Of a stretch of 64,000 nt of DNA, positions 42,938 to 51,387 are shown piece by piece. The position numbers and the translations under genes were made by a program. Within the stretch, counting starts at the first letter, position 1; each line of letters begins with the position of its first letter. Source of the DNA: Clostridia bacterium (GTDB lineage Bacteria; Bacillota; Clostridia; Oscillospirales; Acutalibacteraceae); NCBI GenBank assembly GCA_017513195.1, contig JAFXGM010000024.1, positions 161,634-225,633 on the forward strand, written 5' to 3'. The notes under the pieces were generated by a model. The model was given only the letters and a program-made list of their open reading frames with translations. It ran no database searches and was not told the DNA's origin.

Positions 42938-43759
42938 ATGAACGATAATTATATTATCGATGATTACGAGTATCAGGACACCATACCTGATGCTTTTGAT
43001 CAAGAAGAAACAGACATATACGAGGATGATACTATTGACACACCAGACAGTGAAGATCAGTATTCGGAAAATGTCGAGCGAGATGCGGAGAATTTGGATG
43101 TGCAGCAATCCGCGTCAGAAAAGCCGGAAACAAATGAACCTTTTATTTCGGTGCAATATAATCACAAAAATCGAGATTTTACAAAGCAAGAGGCAATAAA
43201 TTTTATACAAAAGGGAATGCATACAGAAGCCTTGCGCACAAAGCTTGAATATCTTGCTAAAAAGCAGGGTACTGACGTAAACTCTATTGTAGAAAGAATA
43301 GTCATGGCGCCCGAAAATGAATATCGTAGACATCTTGAAGAAATGTACGGAAAAGATAGCCCTGACGTAGAAATCGGCATGGCAATATATAGGGAAAGAC
43401 AGTCGGATGATTATAAGAAAATGATGGGTGAACACGAAAACAGTGTAAGGGAGCAAAAAAACACCGAAAGTATTAATACGCGACTTGCAAATGAGTATAT
43501 GACATTAAAAAATGAAATGCCCGATGCGCCAGATTATAGCGAATTGCCCAATTCGGTGATTATGGACGCAGCAAAAGGAAATAGAGATTTATATTCTGCA
43601 TATCTGCACTATTTAAATAAAGAAAGAATGAGAATTGATGCCGCAAATAAAACAAGCAAGGCGGCAAATGCGGCAAGTCTTGGGAAAATGAGTACAAACG
43701 ATGGAGGAAATATGGATTCTACCGATAGAAAGTTTTTGTCGGGCTTGTGGCAAAAATAG
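42938..43759 (+). CDS. Probable phage scaffold protein
   Basis: A 273-residue acidic protein directly upstream of the major capsid gene. The first 70 residues are Asp/Glu-rich and low complexity. The middle has charged helices (YLAKKQGTDVNSIVERIVMAPENEY, QKNTESINTRLANEY). The C-terminus has KFLSGLWQK. Size, charge, helical content and position fit an internal scaffold that guides procapsid assembly. There is no protease gene nearby, so it may exit intact as in P22. Functional call is from position and composition. Confidence 0.75.
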   Translation: MNDNYIIDDYEYQDTIPDAFDQEETDIYEDDTIDTPDSEDQYSENVERDAENLDVQQSASEKPETNEPFISVQYNHKNRDFTKQEAINFIQKGMHTEALRTKLEYLAKKQGTDVNSIVERIVMAPENEYRRHLEEMYGKDSPDVEIGMAIYRERQSDDYKKMMGEHENSVREQKNTESINTRLANEYMTLKNEMPDAPDYSELPNSVIMDAAKGNRDLYSAYLHYLNKERMRIDAANKTSKAANAASLGKMSTNDGGNMDSTDRKFLSGLWQK

Positions 43760-43777
43760 AAAAGGAAGGTATAAATT

Positions 43778-44665
43778 ATGGCAAATATTTTTGAAAATGC
43801 AAGCAAATATGCACACGAACTTGATAAGATGATAGTTCAGGAATCTAAGACAGGCTTTTTGGCCGATGGTAAGTTTAAGGCAAGATTTACAGGCGCTAGA
43901 ACTGTAAATATGCCACAGATTGATTTTGACGGTCTTGGTGATTACGACCGTGAAACAGGTTACTCGAAGGGTGGTACCAACTTTAATTACACCGCTTATA
44001 CACTCGGTCAAGAGCGTAGCAAGCAGCTTGTAATTGATGCGCAGGATGCTGATGAAAGCGGTATGACATCCCTTGCAGGTAAAATTGTGGGTGAATACAC
44101 TCGCACAAAGGTAAACCCTGAAATTGATGCATACGTAATGTCAAAGCTTTATGGAATTGCAAATGAAAAGGGCAACGTAACAACATTTGATGCTGATAAG
44201 GCAGCGTCTATTATGCTAGATGCAATCAACAATGCAGAAGCAGCAAACGGCTATACAAATTCACAGATGGTAGCGTTTGTTGACCCTGTAATGTATGCCG
44301 CTCTTATGACAAGCAATGATTTGCAGCGTTCAATCACCGTTAGTGAATTTGAACAGGGTAATGCTGACCTTAAGGTAAAGCATCTTAACGGTTGCGCTAT
44401 TATTCCGGTAGCTGCTGATAGAATGAGAACCGAGTATACATTTAACGACACAGGTTTTGCGGCAGCAGACGGCGCCGGCTATATTAAGGCAATTATTATG
44501 CCTAAAAGTGCAGCATCACTTGTTAAGAAGGTAGATAAGGTTGATATCTACACACCTGAAATTGTGCAGGACATGGATGCATATAAGATTAATTTCAGAC
44601 TATATTATGACTGCTTTGTAACAGAGAATAAGAAAGGTCTTATTTTTGCAATCAGCGGTGAATAA
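43778..44665 (+). CDS. Phage major capsid protein
   Basis: A 295-residue capsid subunit, HK97-fold type by sequence pattern. MANIFENASKYAHELDKMIVQESKTG starts the protein; GRDYxxE-like DYDRETGYSKGG, RSKQLVIDAQDADES and INNAEAANGYTNSQMVAFVDPVMY follow. The C-terminus has KNKKGLIFAIS. Placement after the scaffold and high-usage codons support it. AAAGGAAGG precedes the ATG. A strong terminator follows, which isolates the next module. Confidence 0.92.
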   Translation: MANIFENASKYAHELDKMIVQESKTGFLADGKFKARFTGARTVNMPQIDFDGLGDYDRETGYSKGGTNFNYTAYTLGQERSKQLVIDAQDADESGMTSLAGKIVGEYTRTKVNPEIDAYVMSKLYGIANEKGNVTTFDADKAASIMLDAINNAEAANGYTNSQMVAFVDPVMYAALMTSNDLQRSITVSEFEQGNADLKVKHLNGCAIIPVAADRMRTEYTFNDTGFAAADGAGYIKAIIMPKSAASLVKKVDKVDIYTPEIVQDMDAYKINFRLYYDCFVTENKKGLIFAISGE

Positions 44666-44680
44666 AAACTTAGTACATTA

Positions 44681-44712
44681 AAAAGCGGTTGCTGTAAAGC
44701 AACCGCTTTTTG
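44681..44712 (+). terminator. Terminator after the major capsid gene
   Basis: The stem AAAAGCGGTTGC / GCAACCGCTTTT with a TGTAAA loop and T5. It splits the late operon before the toxin-immunity module. Confidence 0.9.
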
Positions 44713-44759
44713 CTTATGGGGTTTGAATATGGAAAAATTTAATAACAGGTGGTGAATAA

Positions 44760-47700
44760 ATGGAAGCTGCGAATAAAGCCGCGGTTGTCGCAATGCATAT
44801 AGGTGCGACAGCAGGACTTTTGGCAAAAAATATAGTTACAGAGTCAAATGATAATATTCAAAATAAAAATGATAATACTAGTTCAAATCTGGGATTCCTT
44901 GAAAATGGCAGACTACCACATCCAGATACGCTTGCACGTAAAAAAGGATTTAAAAATTATGATGAACTTGTGAAATATAAAGAAAAGAATCCAGAACTTT
45001 ACAATGCTATGGATGGGGTAAAATATGGTGAACTTGAAGGCTCCGTATTAGAAAGAAGAAATTTTGAATTAAGTAGCTTACGTTCAAAAGCAAAAGAAAA
45101 GATTATTGAGCGAATAAAAAATATTGATATTAATGAGTTGAAAAAATCAATTGAATTTTTTAATTCCAATGAATGGCAGAATTCGGATACCTCAAAAAAG
45201 CATAGCGATATCATTAATACATATGTTGACGATTGGATCGCGCTTGAAAATATGGGATATTTTAACCAACTTTCTAAAGATGAAAGAACAGGGTATGTTA
45301 CTGCGTTGCGAGAAATTAAACAAGGTGTGCAGGGTAAAAACTTTCTCTACACCAATTTTAATAATATAAATGAGTATAACTCGTTTATTATGAATAATAC
45401 AGCGGAATTAGAAGATGGCATGAGCACAAATAGTATACAAGCAAGGGTCAAAGCGTATGAAAGCTGTGTTGCGCGATTGGATGTAATTAAAAAACAAACA
45501 TCTAATATGTCGGATGAAGAGAAGTGGACTAAAAAAGCATCAAGCGGTAGCGGACGAATGATATATAGCACTAATGTGGAAACAAAAAAATATAAAGCAT
45601 TGTTAGATGAAAAAGAATATCTTGAAGAGCAAATTAGATTATATGAAATGTATAATAAGAAAAATGATAGTTTGGCTACTCAATTTGTAAATAGCGCAGA
45701 TTTTGCCGTTAATTCGGTCTATATACCACAAAAAGATTCAAGTGGTAAGCTTATAACATGGGACGTAAGTAATTATAGAGCATTTCTTGATTATTATAGT
45801 GTTGGTACTGATGCGCTTGTGCATTCTGAACGAGTAAGAAACGGCTTGGAACCGGACGATTATTGGTATGGTGGGCAGTCGCGTGGTTGGGATTATGCGA
45901 CTGAAGATGAATTTAAGATGCTAAATTATCTTGCTAATACACAGGGGGATGTGGCAGCACAAAGTTATTATGATGCACTATCAAGAGATTTGACACGCAG
46001 GCGAAGGATTGCAAAAGAACAAAAATGGGATGAAAATTACAAAAATGCGGAATGGTACGAAAAAATAGGATTAAATATATTGTCGGTACCCGAAAAGTTA
46101 TATGGGAATACTTTCAATGCTATAGAGGACCTTGGGAATTTGGTTACCGGACAGAAATATGACCCTTATGCTGCCTATAGAGATACAACTTCACATGCGG
46201 ACAACACAAGAAAAAATACTGCGATAGAGATTGAGGAATTAACGAATAATGCAGAGTTTTTAGGTGTGACGTGGGGCGATGCGTATCAAGCAGTGATGGC
46301 GGGTGTTGACTCTATTGCCGGTGTTGCTACATTTGGTGGCAAAATATATCCTGTTATAGCTGGTATGGGTGCTAGTTCAGCTAAAGCAAAACAATTATAT
46401 GAACAAGGTGCAAGTAATGAGCAAATTGCCGTGGCTTCAATTTTTGCCGGTGTTACTGAAATGGCATTTGAAAAAATTTCTATTGGTCATTTTTTAGATG
46501 AATTTGTGAATGCGCCTGCAAAAAAATGGTATCAATTGTTAGGGAAGGCTGCAATGCAAGGTGGTATTGAAATGAGTGAAGAAATGGCCACCGAGCTTTC
46601 AAATATAATTACGGATACACTAGTTTTGGGCAGTCGTTCTGAGTGGGAACAGCTAATTGCCTCGTATAAACAGCAAGGCTATAGCGATACTGATGCTGTT
46701 ATAAATGCTATGTGGGATAAAGGCGGAGATATACTTGAAGCGGGTATATGTGGTCTTATTTCAGGTGGGACTATAAGTAGTGCAGGTTCTACGGTAAATT
46801 ATTTATCCAACAATATTCAAGACGGTAATAAGGCATATATAAGTTTTGAAGAATTTTGCAATAATCATAGCACTATTTGGAATAATGTAGAATATTTTGA
46901 CGAACAAACAAAATTAGATATTATGCAAAAAACGCATGATGCAATGATACAAGATGGTGATATAGTAAAAGTACCGCAAAAAACAATAGAAAATGTAGCG
47001 GAATCATATCCTGATTTACGTGGGATCAAGAAAAAGGAACGCACACCAATACTTAAAGAATCAATACATAATCTTAAAGAAAATATACGTCAATTTTTAA
47101 ATAAATTCAAAAACAAAGACTTTGAGTTTGAAGTTAACGGAAAAATATTGGAGGCGCGTTTATATAGCACAGGAATAAATGAAGTGTTAGAAAAAATTAC
47201 GCAGGAAAAAGCAAATATGCTTTATTCCACAAAAGATATTTTTAAAAATTCCCGCTATTTATATTCAACGGCCGATTACGATGGAGAACCAAATGTGTAT
47301 CGATGGAATTATTTTTACACACCTGTGCAGATCGGTGAGGATATAGTTGGTGTACGAATTGCTATACGAGATATTGCAGAAGGACAATGGCATAGAGGAG
47401 AAAGTCAAATATATAACTGGAACATAAAAAAAGATATATCCTTGGACGGTGCGCAACCTGTCAAAAATAACTCATCACGCGATGTCTCATCAGATATATC
47501 TAATTATAATATACAAAATGAAAATGAAAATGTCAAGGGTGAACATGTGCAAAAAGGAGTGGCTTCACAAAGTGGGGCTGCTCCTTTTATTTCTAAAGAT
47601 GGTAGTATTAAAGCAGTACCGAATATTACAGAAAAAGATGGGATTCGCACAATAGATGTAGAAAAAATTATTGATGAAAAGGCGTTTGTTGAGGGGCTTT

Positions 47701-48188
47701 GGGAAGGTGCAGAGAACACCCAAAAAAATAATGTCGAAAAAAGTCAGTTGGAAAGTGTTGAAAATACCCAAGGAAATGGTATAATAGAAGAAACAAGGGT
47801 ACTAACACTTGATGATTTAACAAAGGATGTATTAAAGACAAAACCACTTTATTCGCCAAGACCTAAAAGGTGGTTGAAAAATGGTGGGAAAATTGAGATA
47901 GATACTAGCAATAATTGGATTTACACTAATTCAGATGGAATAAGTGTAAAGTACGTGGATGGATATCCCGATTTTAAAAGTGCAGAGTTAGTAAATCAAG
48001 AGGTGGATATTGGTGATTTTATTAATCGGGAAATAGATAAGAGAAAAGCTAAAAAGTTGGTTGAGCAAAATCCTAATACGGTATGGCATCATCCACCAAA
48101 TAGCAATATGCTTCAAGAAATTGATGCAAATATTCATCGACAGTTTACCCATATTGGACCGATGTCTAAAATTAGAAGAGGAGATTAG
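44760..48188 (+). CDS. Large phage effector protein with C-terminal WHH (HNH/ENDO VII) nuclease domain
   Basis: A 1142-residue protein. The N-terminal 500 residues are helical and charged. About residues 505-690 are hydrophobic and Gly/Ala-rich, with ATFGGKIYPVIAGMGASSAK and MQGGIEMSEEMATELSNI, resembling the same region of the giant ORF at 54602. Around residues 780-895 there is an LPD3-like domain (FEFEVNGKILEARLYSTGI, VGVRIAIRDIAEGQW). The C-terminus has a WHH nuclease signature: TVWHHPPNSNMLQEID (W1109-H1110-H1111) with later His1126 and His1131. An SUKH immunity gene follows after two bases. I infer a virion-associated or ejected effector carrying a toxin tip. Confidence 0.82.
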   Translation: MEAANKAAVVAMHIGATAGLLAKNIVTESNDNIQNKNDNTSSNLGFLENGRLPHPDTLARKKGFKNYDELVKYKEKNPELYNAMDGVKYGELEGSVLERRNFELSSLRSKAKEKIIERIKNIDINELKKSIEFFNSNEWQNSDTSKKHSDIINTYVDDWIALENMGYFNQLSKDERTGYVTALREIKQGVQGKNFLYTNFNNINEYNSFIMNNTAELEDGMSTNSIQARVKAYESCVARLDVIKKQTSNMSDEEKWTKKASSGSGRMIYSTNVETKKYKALLDEKEYLEEQIRLYEMYNKKNDSLATQFVNSADFAVNSVYIPQKDSSGKLITWDVSNYRAFLDYYSVGTDALVHSERVRNGLEPDDYWYGGQSRGWDYATEDEFKMLNYLANTQGDVAAQSYYDALSRDLTRRRRIAKEQKWDENYKNAEWYEKIGLNILSVPEKLYGNTFNAIEDLGNLVTGQKYDPYAAYRDTTSHADNTRKNTAIEIEELTNNAEFLGVTWGDAYQAVMAGVDSIAGVATFGGKIYPVIAGMGASSAKAKQLYEQGASNEQIAVASIFAGVTEMAFEKISIGHFLDEFVNAPAKKWYQLLGKAAMQGGIEMSEEMATELSNIITDTLVLGSRSEWEQLIASYKQQGYSDTDAVINAMWDKGGDILEAGICGLISGGTISSAGSTVNYLSNNIQDGNKAYISFEEFCNNHSTIWNNVEYFDEQTKLDIMQKTHDAMIQDGDIVKVPQKTIENVAESYPDLRGIKKKERTPILKESIHNLKENIRQFLNKFKNKDFEFEVNGKILEARLYSTGINEVLEKITQEKANMLYSTKDIFKNSRYLYSTADYDGEPNVYRWNYFYTPVQIGEDIVGVRIAIRDIAEGQWHRGESQIYNWNIKKDISLDGAQPVKNNSSRDVSSDISNYNIQNENENVKGEHVQKGVASQSGAAPFISKDGSIKAVPNITEKDGIRTIDVEKIIDEKAFVEGLWEGAENTQKNNVEKSQLESVENTQGNGIIEETRVLTLDDLTKDVLKTKPLYSPRPKRWLKNGGKIEIDTSNNWIYTNSDGISVKYVDGYPDFKSAELVNQEVDIGDFINREIDKRKAKKLVEQNPNTVWHHPPNSNMLQEIDANIHRQFTHIGPMSKIRRGD

Positions 48189-48190
48189 TT

Positions 48191-48787
48191 ATGGCTTTTA
48201 ACAAATATGGAAAATTAGATGCTGCATTAGTTAATCAATTAGATGGATTACTCGGTTTTGAGGTGCCGCAGGACTATAAAGAATTTTTAATAAAAACAAA
48301 TGGTGGACGTTTTGATTTTGAAGATGAACACTATATGTTAATTAAAAATAAAAAAATATGGATAGATGTTCTTTATGGCAATAAAAAGAGTAAGCGTTCC
48401 AGTTTGTTGTTTTGGAACAATGAATATGGTGATGAAATTCCTGAAAGTGCTATTATAATAGGTGATACACAAGACCATGGTTTTATTGTATATATATGCG
48501 CAGGTGTACAAAAAGGAATATATTTTTGGGATGATGTTTTAAGCATTGAGGGTTCTTCAATTGAGGGCAAAAATGCGTATTTTGTTGCAAACGATATGAA
48601 TGAATTTCTTAAAAAATTTAATATTTCAATAAAAAAATTCGACTTATTTGCAAAAACTTCTAATATAGATGAAAAAATTGGTGAGGATAATATATTGTAT
48701 AAAGCACCAAATGAAAAGAAAATGCAAGTTATAGATGCGATAACATTTAAGAGATTTATGCATCCGTGCGATGAATTTATAATTTAA
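48191..48787 (+). CDS. SMI1/KNR4 (SUKH) family immunity protein
   Basis: A 198-residue SUKH-superfamily protein, the commonest immunity type for nuclease polymorphic toxins. The hallmark VPQDYKEFLIKTNGGRFDF lies near residues 24-42, followed by beta strands with ILFYGN-like VLYGNKK, IPESAIIIGDTQDHGFIVYI and GIYFWDD. It begins two bases after the stop of the WHH-domain protein with GAGGAG upstream, so the two form a classic toxin-immunity pair. It probably binds and blocks the WHH nuclease. A terminator follows. Confidence 0.9.
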   Translation: MAFNKYGKLDAALVNQLDGLLGFEVPQDYKEFLIKTNGGRFDFEDEHYMLIKNKKIWIDVLYGNKKSKRSSLLFWNNEYGDEIPESAIIIGDTQDHGFIVYICAGVQKGIYFWDDVLSIEGSSIEGKNAYFVANDMNEFLKKFNISIKKFDLFAKTSNIDEKIGEDNILYKAPNEKKMQVIDAITFKRFMHPCDEFII

Positions 48788-48803
48788 TACTATCAACAAA
48801 TTA

Positions 48804-48832
48804 GAAGACAGGGTATTACACCCTGTCTTTTA
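48804..48832 (+). terminator. Terminator after the immunity gene
   Basis: AAGACAGGG / CCCTGTCTT with a TATTACA loop and a TTTT tail closes the toxin-immunity unit. Confidence 0.8.
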
Positions 48833-48843
48833 ATTTGGCGAGT

Positions 48844-48996
48844 ATGGAACAAAGCCGAGCGGAGCAGGAGTTTGTATATACAAAAATAGGTGAGCAATTA
48901 GATCAAAATAATTGATATGAAGTATATAACCTTATAAGAGAGACTTTGGGAAAATTAACCAAAAAAATTGAAACATTTTTAAAAAAGTGGTTGTAA
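48844..48996 (+). pseudogene. Small broken ORF with in-frame TGA between immunity and portal genes
   Basis: From ATG 48844 one frame reads MEQSRAEQEFVYTKIGEQLD and continues to a TGA after QNN, then YEVYNLIRETLGKLTKKIE to TAA at 48996. Without the TGA (one base from TGG, Trp) it would be a 50-residue helical protein. Nearby genes use TGA as a normal stop (for example the 742-residue ORF), so recoding is unlikely. It may be a remnant of a second cargo or immunity gene left by module exchange. Confidence 0.45.
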
Positions 48997-49019
48997 ATCA
49001 TACAACCACTTTTATTTTT
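48983..49019 (+). terminator. Terminator just upstream of the portal gene
   Basis: AAAAGTGGTTGT / ACAACCACTTTT with an AAATCAT loop and a T-rich tail. It lies immediately before the portal Shine-Dalgarno. The toxin module is thus bounded by terminators on both sides. Confidence 0.82.
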
Positions 49020-49034
49020 GGAGGTAAAAAATAG

Positions 49035-50927
49035 ATGATAAAGCTAAAAGCAGAACAAATTTGGTCGGAATATGAAGCAGGTCAGCAATATAAAAACAGT
49101 ATTGGTGACAAGGGTATACACGACCAGGCAAGAATAAACGAGAGATTTTTTGTAGGTGATCAGTGGCACGGTGTAAATGCCGGTAATGAAAAACCGCTGA
49201 CGAGGCGAAACATTATAAAGCGAATCGGAGAATATAAGATGGCTACCATCGGCAGCGCACCGATTGCTGTAAACTATAGCGCAGAGGGTGTACCCGATAC
49301 ATCGGATATAGAGGATAATAAAACCGCAGTAAGAGAGCAGCTGATGGGTGGCGAGGTGCCGAAAGGAAGTGCCAGTGATGCTGAAGTATCGGTTGTAATG
49401 AATGCGCTTACAAATTACTTTAAAATTACAGCCGAGAGGCTAAAATACGATGACAAAAAGGACCAGTTGCTAAGAAATGCATATATTTCGGGCACGGGTA
49501 TTTTATATACATATTGGGACAGTGATATTCGCACAGGATTATACGCCGACGAAGGCAGAACGGCACCGATTAAGGGCGATATTAACTGCGAAGTGTTAGA
49601 TATAGAAAACGTAGTATTTGGTGACCCGAATAACGAAGAGGTTGAAAGCCAGCCGTATATTATAATTGCGCGCAGAATGGACGTTGAAGCAGTAAAACGA
49701 GAGGCTGAAAAATATGGTCAGCCGGTGGAGGATATTGTTCCTGACGGGCAAAACGGTTTTTACCGCAACGCGGGTGATCGCGGTGAAGATGAGCCTGCAG
49801 ACTCAAAGCGAGTGACCGTAATCACAAAGTTATATAAAAAGTACGATGACAATGGTACCGCAACAATTTGGGGTAAGACAGTAACTGAAAATGCTGTTGT
49901 GCGCCCTGAATGGAATTTGCTGATACACAGATACCCAATTGCAAAATATATTTGGGAACGCAGACGCAGTTGCGCTTACGGCGACAGCGAGATAACCTAT
50001 CAAATCCCAAATCAAATAGCACTTAATCAAGCTCACTCTATTTCGGTATGGGCAATGCAGAACACCGGTATGCCAAAGACCGTTATTAACGGTGACCTTA
50101 TACCTGACGGAATATCAAATGATCCTGCTGAAGTTGTGAAGATTTATGGTAGTGCTGAAGATATGATGAGCGCGATACGCTACGTAGCACCACCAAACTA
50201 TGGCGCGGCATTTATAAACTTTACCGATGCCTTTGCTCAAAACGTGCTTATGGACAATGGCGCGAATGACGCGGCACTTGGTAATTTTATACCGGACAAT
50301 GCCACGGCTATTGTGCAAGCACGAGAAGCGGCTATTGCGCCGATGCAGATGTATCAAAACCGTTTTTACAGCGCAAACGAGGATGTGGCACGCATATGGG
50401 CAGATTTTTGGATTACAATGTACGGCAAGCGCTCTATTAAAGTAAATGATGGCGGTAATATACGCTATATGGTATTTGATGCCCAGCGTTATCGCGACCT
50501 TGTAATTACGGCGCGTATAGACGTTGGTGCATCGACACTTTGGAGCGAGGCGGTGTCGATTAGTAATCTTGGCAATTTGCTTATGTCACAGCAAATCAGC
50601 TTTATTGAATATCTTGAACGTTTGCCGAAGGGTCTTATTCCAGACGTTGGCGGCTTGCTTAATTCAAGAAAAGAGCAAGCGGCGGCGCAGCAGCAAGCAA
50701 TGGTACAACAACAGGATATGATGCAGCAGGCAACCGCACAGCCCGAAGTGACGCCCGACCAGATAGGCGATGAGGAAGTACTTGAATATATAAAACAAAC
50801 CAACCCTGAAGTTTATGAGAAGCTGATGAGCTTACCACCCGAAGACCAACAAAGAGCAATGACTATGATGAGAAACGGTGCTGGCAGTGCACCCGTACAA
50901 AATGAAAATATGGTAGGTGACTTATAA
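49035..50927 (+). CDS. Phage portal protein (P22-like)
   Basis: A 630-residue portal, the dodecameric ring through which DNA enters and leaves the head. It has the long N-terminal segment RINERFFVGDQWHGVNAG, the wing/stem region ISGTGILYTYWDSD, a middle AYGDSEITYQIPNQIALNQAHSIS and a C-terminal Gln/Met-rich tail (QQQAMVQQQDMMQQ). Length over 600 and this layout fit portals of short-tailed phages. It is unusual that the gene lies 4.4 kb downstream of the capsid gene, separated by a toxin module. The stop overlaps the next gene. Confidence 0.88.
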   Translation: MIKLKAEQIWSEYEAGQQYKNSIGDKGIHDQARINERFFVGDQWHGVNAGNEKPLTRRNIIKRIGEYKMATIGSAPIAVNYSAEGVPDTSDIEDNKTAVREQLMGGEVPKGSASDAEVSVVMNALTNYFKITAERLKYDDKKDQLLRNAYISGTGILYTYWDSDIRTGLYADEGRTAPIKGDINCEVLDIENVVFGDPNNEEVESQPYIIIARRMDVEAVKREAEKYGQPVEDIVPDGQNGFYRNAGDRGEDEPADSKRVTVITKLYKKYDDNGTATIWGKTVTENAVVRPEWNLLIHRYPIAKYIWERRRSCAYGDSEITYQIPNQIALNQAHSISVWAMQNTGMPKTVINGDLIPDGISNDPAEVVKIYGSAEDMMSAIRYVAPPNYGAAFINFTDAFAQNVLMDNGANDAALGNFIPDNATAIVQAREAAIAPMQMYQNRFYSANEDVARIWADFWITMYGKRSIKVNDGGNIRYMVFDAQRYRDLVITARIDVGASTLWSEAVSISNLGNLLMSQQISFIEYLERLPKGLIPDVGGLLNSRKEQAAAQQQAMVQQQDMMQQATAQPEVTPDQIGDEEVLEYIKQTNPEVYEKLMSLPPEDQQRAMTMMRNGAGSAPVQNENMVGDL

Positions 50928-51292
50928 TGAAAGCAAAGGAACTTTTGAATAATGCGTTAAAAATGCTTGGTTACACTAACGCTGACGGTAACGCGGAGTT
51001 GACCACAAGAATTAGAAACAGTGCTATTGTGACTGTAAACTTGGTTTATAGCGATTTGTGGAAGACGACAAGCCGTGAAGCCTTTAAACCAATAAATAGT
51101 CTTAATGACGAAATTTTATTGCCGCAAAGGGTAACGGATGAATGCTTTTTGTACGGACTTGCTATGCACATAGCGCGTAGTGAGAATGATGGTGACCAGC
51201 AACAGTACTTTGCGCATTTGTATAATGCTAAACGTGCAGGACTGACAAATTATGAGAGGGTAAAGAATGCAATGCCATTCCCAGAGAATTAG
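50927..51292 (+). CDS. Head-tail adaptor-like protein
   Basis: A 121-residue helical protein (MKAKELLNNALKMLGYTNAD..., RIRNSAIVTVNLVYSDLWKTTSREAF, LYGLAMHIARSENDGDQQQYFAHLYNAKRAGL). Size, helical content and location directly after portal with overlapping stop/start (TAATG) fit a connector/adaptor ring such as P22 gp4 or gp6-type proteins. Assigned by position and pattern, not by a strong motif. Confidence 0.6.
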   Translation: MKAKELLNNALKMLGYTNADGNAELTTRIRNSAIVTVNLVYSDLWKTTSREAFKPINSLNDEILLPQRVTDECFLYGLAMHIARSENDGDQQQYFAHLYNAKRAGLTNYERVKNAMPFPEN

Positions 51293-51295
51293 GAG

Positions 51296-51362
51296 ACATT
51301 ATCCCCTCAGTCAGTATTTACTGACAGCTCCCCTTGAGACAAACACGGGGAGCCTTATAAGG
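51296..51362. repeat. Palindromic intergenic repeat in the late operon
   Basis: Two nested hairpins: GTCAGTA-TT-TACTGAC inside, and GCTCCCC...GGGGAGC. The CCCCTCAGTCA...TGACAGCTCCCC pattern is that of a REP-like element often seen between genes in gut clostridia. It lies between the adaptor and nozzle genes and may affect their relative expression. Confidence 0.6.
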
Positions 51363-51387
51363 AAATTTATATAGAAAGGATAAGGGA

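Noticed and set aside
48844-48996. TGA as a sense codon (recoded phage)
   Set aside because: Nearby phage genes end at TGA (for example the HTH repressor and the 742-residue ORF), so a simple nonsense mutation is more likely.
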